Origin: CAMEON01 sp045577755
Lineage (GTDB): Bacteria > Bacillota > Clostridia > Oscillospirales > CAG-272
NCBI GenBank assembly: GCA_045577755.1
Contig: JAZNJA010000196.1
Location: 1 to 23,740 of the forward strand
Reading direction: 5' to 3'
Length of the DNA stretch: 23,740 bases
How positions within the stretch are numbered: position 1 is the stretch's first letter; the number at the start of each line of letters is the position of its first letter. This document shows positions 20,644 through 23,740 of this stretch, in pieces. Under the pieces are notes generated by a model. The model was not told where the DNA came from. It saw only the letters and a list, made by a program, of their open reading frames with translations, and ran no database searches. A program made the translations under genes and the position numbers.

Positions 20644-22173
20644 ATGACACTGTTTAAGAAGAGCCTCAGCCTGGTTCTCGCGCTGCTCATGCTGCTGTCG
20701 GTGACCGCGGTGTTCGCCGCCTGTGGCGAGACCCAGGAGGATCCCTCCGCCGAGCAGACCAAGCCTACCGGCACCAATGCCGAGGAGGATACCGCCGAGG
20801 TGGACCATCGCTTTGACAACGTAAACTACGACGGCCGCGCTTTCCGTATCTACACCAGTACCAACATTTCCACCATGGGTAAGGGTAACTCCAACTTCCT
20901 CATTGAGGGCACCGATGAGACCGACGGCAGTCTGGTCAACGATGCCGTGCTGGAGCGCAACATCCAGGTGGAGGATCTTCTGGGCGTGGAGCTTGAGTTC
21001 ACCCAGATCGACCTGAACTACAATGAGGTCGCCGCCGACATCCGCCGCTTCACCACCTCGGGCACCGACGAGTACGACCTGGTCATCAACGATATCTACG
21101 CCTACGCCGAGCTGCTCATCGAGGGCAACTTCCGCAACGTCCTGGATGAGGACTGCGTCTTCGACTTTGAGCGTCCCTACTGGTACAAGGACTACATGGA
21201 TGACCTCCGCCTCGTAGACGGCTACCAGTACGTGCTGGCAGGCGACTATTTCATCGACATCCTTCGCGATGCCCATCTGCTCCTGCTCAATAAGCAGATC
21301 TACCTGGATCACTACAACCGCAAGGCCGACGAGCTTTACGACGTGGTCACCAATTTCGAGTGGACCTACGAGAAGATGAACGAGATCATCACGGATATGT
21401 ACGTGGACAAGAATCTCAACAGCACAAAGGATAAGGGCGACCAGTTCGGCTTCATGGAGCCTGAGTTCTGGGGCGGCTCCATCCCCTTCTCGGTCAGCGG
21501 TAATCCCACCTTCATCTCCCGCGACGAGTACGGCTATCCCACCGTGGTACTCCACGAGGGCGACCGCGCCAACCAGCTGGCCAACGCCATGTCCACCGTC
21601 TTCAACAACGATAGTTCCAGCGTCGGTTTGACCGGTGACGTGGATCTGCTGACCGCCTTCACCCAGGACGAGTGCCTCATCGTCGGCTACCAGCGTCTGG
21701 GCTCCCTGGAGAACGCCATCCTCCGTCAGATGGAGGGCGACGCCGCCGTGCTTCCCTACCCCATGCTCTTCGCGTCGGATAAGAAGTACACCACCTCTGC
21801 TCACGATACCACCGAGATGGGCGCTATCCTGGCTACCTCCACCGATCTGGCCTTCATCTCCACCGTGGTCGAGGTGCTCAACCGCGAGACGTCCAAGATC
21901 CTCATCCCCGTGTACTACAAGGAGTGCCTCCAGGTGCAGTGCGTGGACGACGAGAAGGCCGCCGCCATGATCGATATCATCCACGATAACTTCGATAACT
22001 CCTTCATCCTGGCCTACAACCTGCCTCTGGGCAGCGTTATGCTCCAGGCCTTCGCCGAGGCCATGCAGAGCAAGCGTGAGTTCTCCGCCGTCTACGCAGG
22101 CAAGCAGAAATCCGTAGGCCGCGCCCTTCAGTCCAAGATCCGCACCTTCGAGAAGAAGAACGGCATCAGCTGA
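20644..22173 (+). CDS. Extracellular solute-binding lipoprotein (sugar ABC transporter type)
   Basis: A 509-residue predicted lipoprotein. A signal peptide with lipobox VFAAC gives acylated C27. An acidic linker leads into a periplasmic-binding-like fold of the family-1 extracellular solute-binding type. The length and the pattern (NDAVLERNIQVEDLLGVELEFTQ, then a YDLVINDIYAYAELL strand-turn) fit the large oligosaccharide-binding proteins of gut Firmicutes. AAGGGAG lies 6 bases before the ATG. It would capture oligosaccharides at the surface for an ABC importer, but no permease or ATPase gene lies in the window; they may be elsewhere, or this may be an orphan binding protein. It is divergent from the heparinase-family gene and precedes a glycoside-hydrolase-like gene. 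Confidence 0.88.
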   Translation: MTLFKKSLSLVLALLMLLSVTAVFAACGETQEDPSAEQTKPTGTNAEEDTAEVDHRFDNVNYDGRAFRIYTSTNISTMGKGNSNFLIEGTDETDGSLVNDAVLERNIQVEDLLGVELEFTQIDLNYNEVAADIRRFTTSGTDEYDLVINDIYAYAELLIEGNFRNVLDEDCVFDFERPYWYKDYMDDLRLVDGYQYVLAGDYFIDILRDAHLLLLNKQIYLDHYNRKADELYDVVTNFEWTYEKMNEIITDMYVDKNLNSTKDKGDQFGFMEPEFWGGSIPFSVSGNPTFISRDEYGYPTVVLHEGDRANQLANAMSTVFNNDSSSVGLTGDVDLLTAFTQDECLIVGYQRLGSLENAILRQMEGDAAVLPYPMLFASDKKYTTSAHDTTEMGAILATSTDLAFISTVVEVLNRETSKILIPVYYKECLQVQCVDDEKAAAMIDIIHDNFDNSFILAYNLPLGSVMLQAFAEAMQSKREFSAVYAGKQKSVGRALQSKIRTFEKKNGIS

Positions 22174-22193
22174 TCCAAGCAAACACAGCCCTG

Positions 22194-22230
22194 CGCGGGG
22201 TCGGGAATTTGCCCCGATCCCGCGTTTTTT
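22194..22230 (+). terminator. Intrinsic terminator between binding protein and hydrolase-like gene
   Basis: A 12-bp stem CGCGGGGTCGGG / CCCGATCCCGCG (one G-T pair) is followed directly by TTTTTT, 20 bases after the binding-protein stop. No promoter is seen between it and the next ATG, so it probably lets only part of the transcripts through. Confidence 0.8.
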
Positions 22231-22253
22231 GACCGAGAAAGGAGATCATCCCC

Positions 22254-23486
22254 ATGAAACAGTACCCCATTACCTTCTGGTACGGCATCCGCCCCGAATT
22301 CCTCTCCAAGGAGCGTCTGATCGAGGCCAAGGAAGCGGGCTTCAACATCATCGAGTGCAGCTACGGCCCCGAGACCAACAAAAAGGTACTGAAATGGTGC
22401 GAGGAGCTGGACCTCAAGGCCAACGTGGGCGACCCCCGCATCGGGCAAGCCCTGGCAGGCGAGGAGGGCTGGGAGAGCCTCCTGGACGCCGTCATTGCCG
22501 ACTACGCCGACTGCCCCGCCGTCAACCGCTTCTTCATCAAGGACGAGCCCCTGGACGATTACTTCCCCACTCTGGGTCGGGTGGCCGACTACCTTAACAC
22601 CCACGACCCCCAACACGGGGAGTACATCAATCTCCTCCCCTTCCACGCCGTTCCCCCCGCCGAGGGGGAGAGCTTCGCCCGGCGGTATCAGCGGCATATC
22701 GACGGCTACTTCGATATCGTCCATCCCACCGTCCTGTCCTACGACCACTACAACCTCAGCAAGCGCGAGGTGGACTCCCTGGAGGGCCTGACCCCCGCCC
22801 GGGTCAGCGACGAGAACCGTATCCGCAACGGCTGGGAGAATAAGCTCTTCGCCGAGTCCACGGGGGCCAACTACTACAACAATCTGGAGATCATCCGCAG
22901 GAACGCCATGAAGCGGGGGATCCCGTGGATGGACATCATCCTTCTGGTGGAGCATTGGCACTACCGCTGGCCCACCGAGGCCGAGGTCCGCTGGGAGGCC
23001 TTCACCGCCCTGGCCTACGGCTCCACCCTCATCTCCTACTTCACCTACTGGACCCCCGGTACCGCCCACACCGAGCCCTGGTCCTACCACAACGGCATCA
23101 TCCTCTCGGACGGCACCCGCGGCGAGAAGTACGAGATCGTCAAGCGCATCAACGCCGACCTCCAGACCCTCTACACGGGCATCTGCGGAGAAGGGGAGAT
23201 GACCTCCGAGGCCGTCTTCCACGTGGGCGGCGACCCCGACGAGCTGACCACCCCCTTCACGGGCTACGGCAAGTATGCCTCCATTGAGGGCGGAGACCTC
23301 GTGGCGGGCTTCTTCGCGGGGGACAAGTGTATGCTGGTCAACAAGGACTTCAAGGAGTCTGTGACCGTCACTGTAAAGGCCGAGGGCGTACTGGAGAAGC
23401 TCAACAAGGCCACGGGCGCGTGGGAGAGCTGCGAGGGCAGCTTTACTATGGCCGCGGGGGACGGGGAGCTTTTGCGGGTGGTCTGA
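22254..23486 (+). CDS. Glycoside hydrolase-like TIM-barrel protein
   Basis: A 410-residue soluble protein without a signal peptide. The TIM barrel (about 1-320) begins ITFWYGIRPEF. E98 in FFIKDEP (end of a mid-barrel strand) and E233 in ILLVEHWHYRW (late strand) are placed like the acid/base and nucleophile glutamates of clan-A hydrolases such as beta-galactosidases. The WEAFTALAYGSTLISYFTYWTP segment (about 245-266) is shared with that type. A small C-terminal beta domain (about 325-410) follows. No exact family is assigned. The ATG at 22254 has AAAGGAG 9 bases upstream. Being intracellular, it may trim oligosaccharides taken up through the binding protein and cut by the heparinase-family enzyme. 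Confidence 0.75.
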   Translation: MKQYPITFWYGIRPEFLSKERLIEAKEAGFNIIECSYGPETNKKVLKWCEELDLKANVGDPRIGQALAGEEGWESLLDAVIADYADCPAVNRFFIKDEPLDDYFPTLGRVADYLNTHDPQHGEYINLLPFHAVPPAEGESFARRYQRHIDGYFDIVHPTVLSYDHYNLSKREVDSLEGLTPARVSDENRIRNGWENKLFAESTGANYYNNLEIIRRNAMKRGIPWMDIILLVEHWHYRWPTEAEVRWEAFTALAYGSTLISYFTYWTPGTAHTEPWSYHNGIILSDGTRGEKYEIVKRINADLQTLYTGICGEGEMTSEAVFHVGGDPDELTTPFTGYGKYASIEGGDLVAGFFAGDKCMLVNKDFKESVTVTVKAEGVLEKLNKATGAWESCEGSFTMAAGDGELLRVV

Positions 23487-23502
23487 TCGCGCTCATAAAG
23501 AT

Positions 23503-23534
23503 AAGGCGATATCCGTGGGAGTATCGCCTTTTTG
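23503..23534 (+). terminator. Terminator of the hydrolase-like gene
   Basis: A 9-bp stem AAGGCGATA / TATCGCCTT with a 10-nt loop is followed by TTTTG. Confidence 0.85.
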
Positions 23535-23628
23535 TTCGCATAGAATCAAAAAACTGTTCAGCCAATATTCAAATTTGGGTTTATCGAACTGTTTGTTTGC
23601 TCCTTGCCCGCGTTATTTGCCCTCTCAC

Positions 23629-23740
23629 CCGCCTACGGCGGGAGCTCCCCCAAAGGGGGAGCCTTAGAACAGCGGGGAAACACTTGTCGGGAAACAGGAT
23701 TTTTGGAGTTTGGCACGAAAGGCTCCCCCTCTGGGGGAGC
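23629..23740. repeat. Inverted GC-rich intergenic repeats, cut by the window edge
   Basis: CCGCC-TAC-GGCGG (23629-23641) is followed by GCTCCCCC-AAA-GGGGGAGC (23644-23662), and a related unit AGGCTCCCCCTCTGGGGGAGC (23720-23740) ends the window. The two GCTCCCCC units stand about 57 bases apart around a gene-free spacer. No coding sequence or transposase is seen. The element may continue beyond the edge. Confidence 0.7.

Noticed and set aside
20623..22182. Long minus-strand frame of 519 codons
   Set aside because: It is antisense to the solute-binding lipoprotein; the plus strand has the lipobox, ribosome site and promoter.

Overview
The window looks like chromosomal DNA of a strictly anaerobic, GC-rich gut-type Clostridia (Oscillospirales/Ruminococcaceae-like). 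This rests on TTGACA/TATAAT promoters with 17-bp spacers, AGGAGG-type ribosome binding sites, rubrerythrin, a polyferredoxin-type electron-transfer gene, LxxC lipoproteins with TEAP linkers, and hairpin intergenic repeats of the kind common in such genomes. The taxonomic placement is inference; no marker gene here fixes it. There is no phage, transposase, integrase or CRISPR array.

Layout. 1-300: an array of small hairpins joined by GTGAAAT/ATTTCAC, then tRNA-Trp (minus). 484-1326: a TIM-barrel sugar isomerase/epimerase-like enzyme behind a perfect promoter. 1431-4229 (minus): an unusual SF2 helicase-like ATPase with a C-terminal membrane hairpin, the least conventional gene here. 4593-5129: rubrerythrin. 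5318-8816: an operon of an EutH-family membrane transporter, a surface 5'-nucleotidase-type metallophosphoesterase and a small unknown protein. 8892-9012: debris, consisting of the tail of a GNAT acetyltransferase fused to a 31-bp copy of the upstream phosphoesterase gene.

9049-11884 (minus): an OmpR-type response regulator and a large multi-membrane histidine kinase with its own operator-like repeats. 12070-13382 (minus): a 44-codon small ORF, a terminator-like hairpin and a tandem-GNAT acetyltransferase. 13412-14076: a divergently expressed single GNAT. 14220-16628: a two-gene membrane redox operon, made of a membrane protein ending in a CD1871A-like CXXC tail and a NapH/CcoG-like iron-sulfur protein fused to a TlpA thioredoxin. 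It may move electrons across the membrane to thiol partners outside.

16698-18542 (minus): two lipoproteins that share an extracellular beta-sandwich-like domain. 18758-20467 (minus) and 20644-23486 (plus): a carbohydrate locus with a heparinase II/III-family protein divergent from a sugar-binding lipoprotein and a glycoside-hydrolase-like TIM barrel; the two promoters overlap at a shared -35 hexamer. The right edge runs into another inverted repeat family.

The best candidates for something undescribed are the membrane-tethered helicase, the redox operon with its fused CXXC tail, and the small-ORF/terminator leader ahead of the tandem GNAT gene. All functional statements come from reading motifs by eye; no database search was run.
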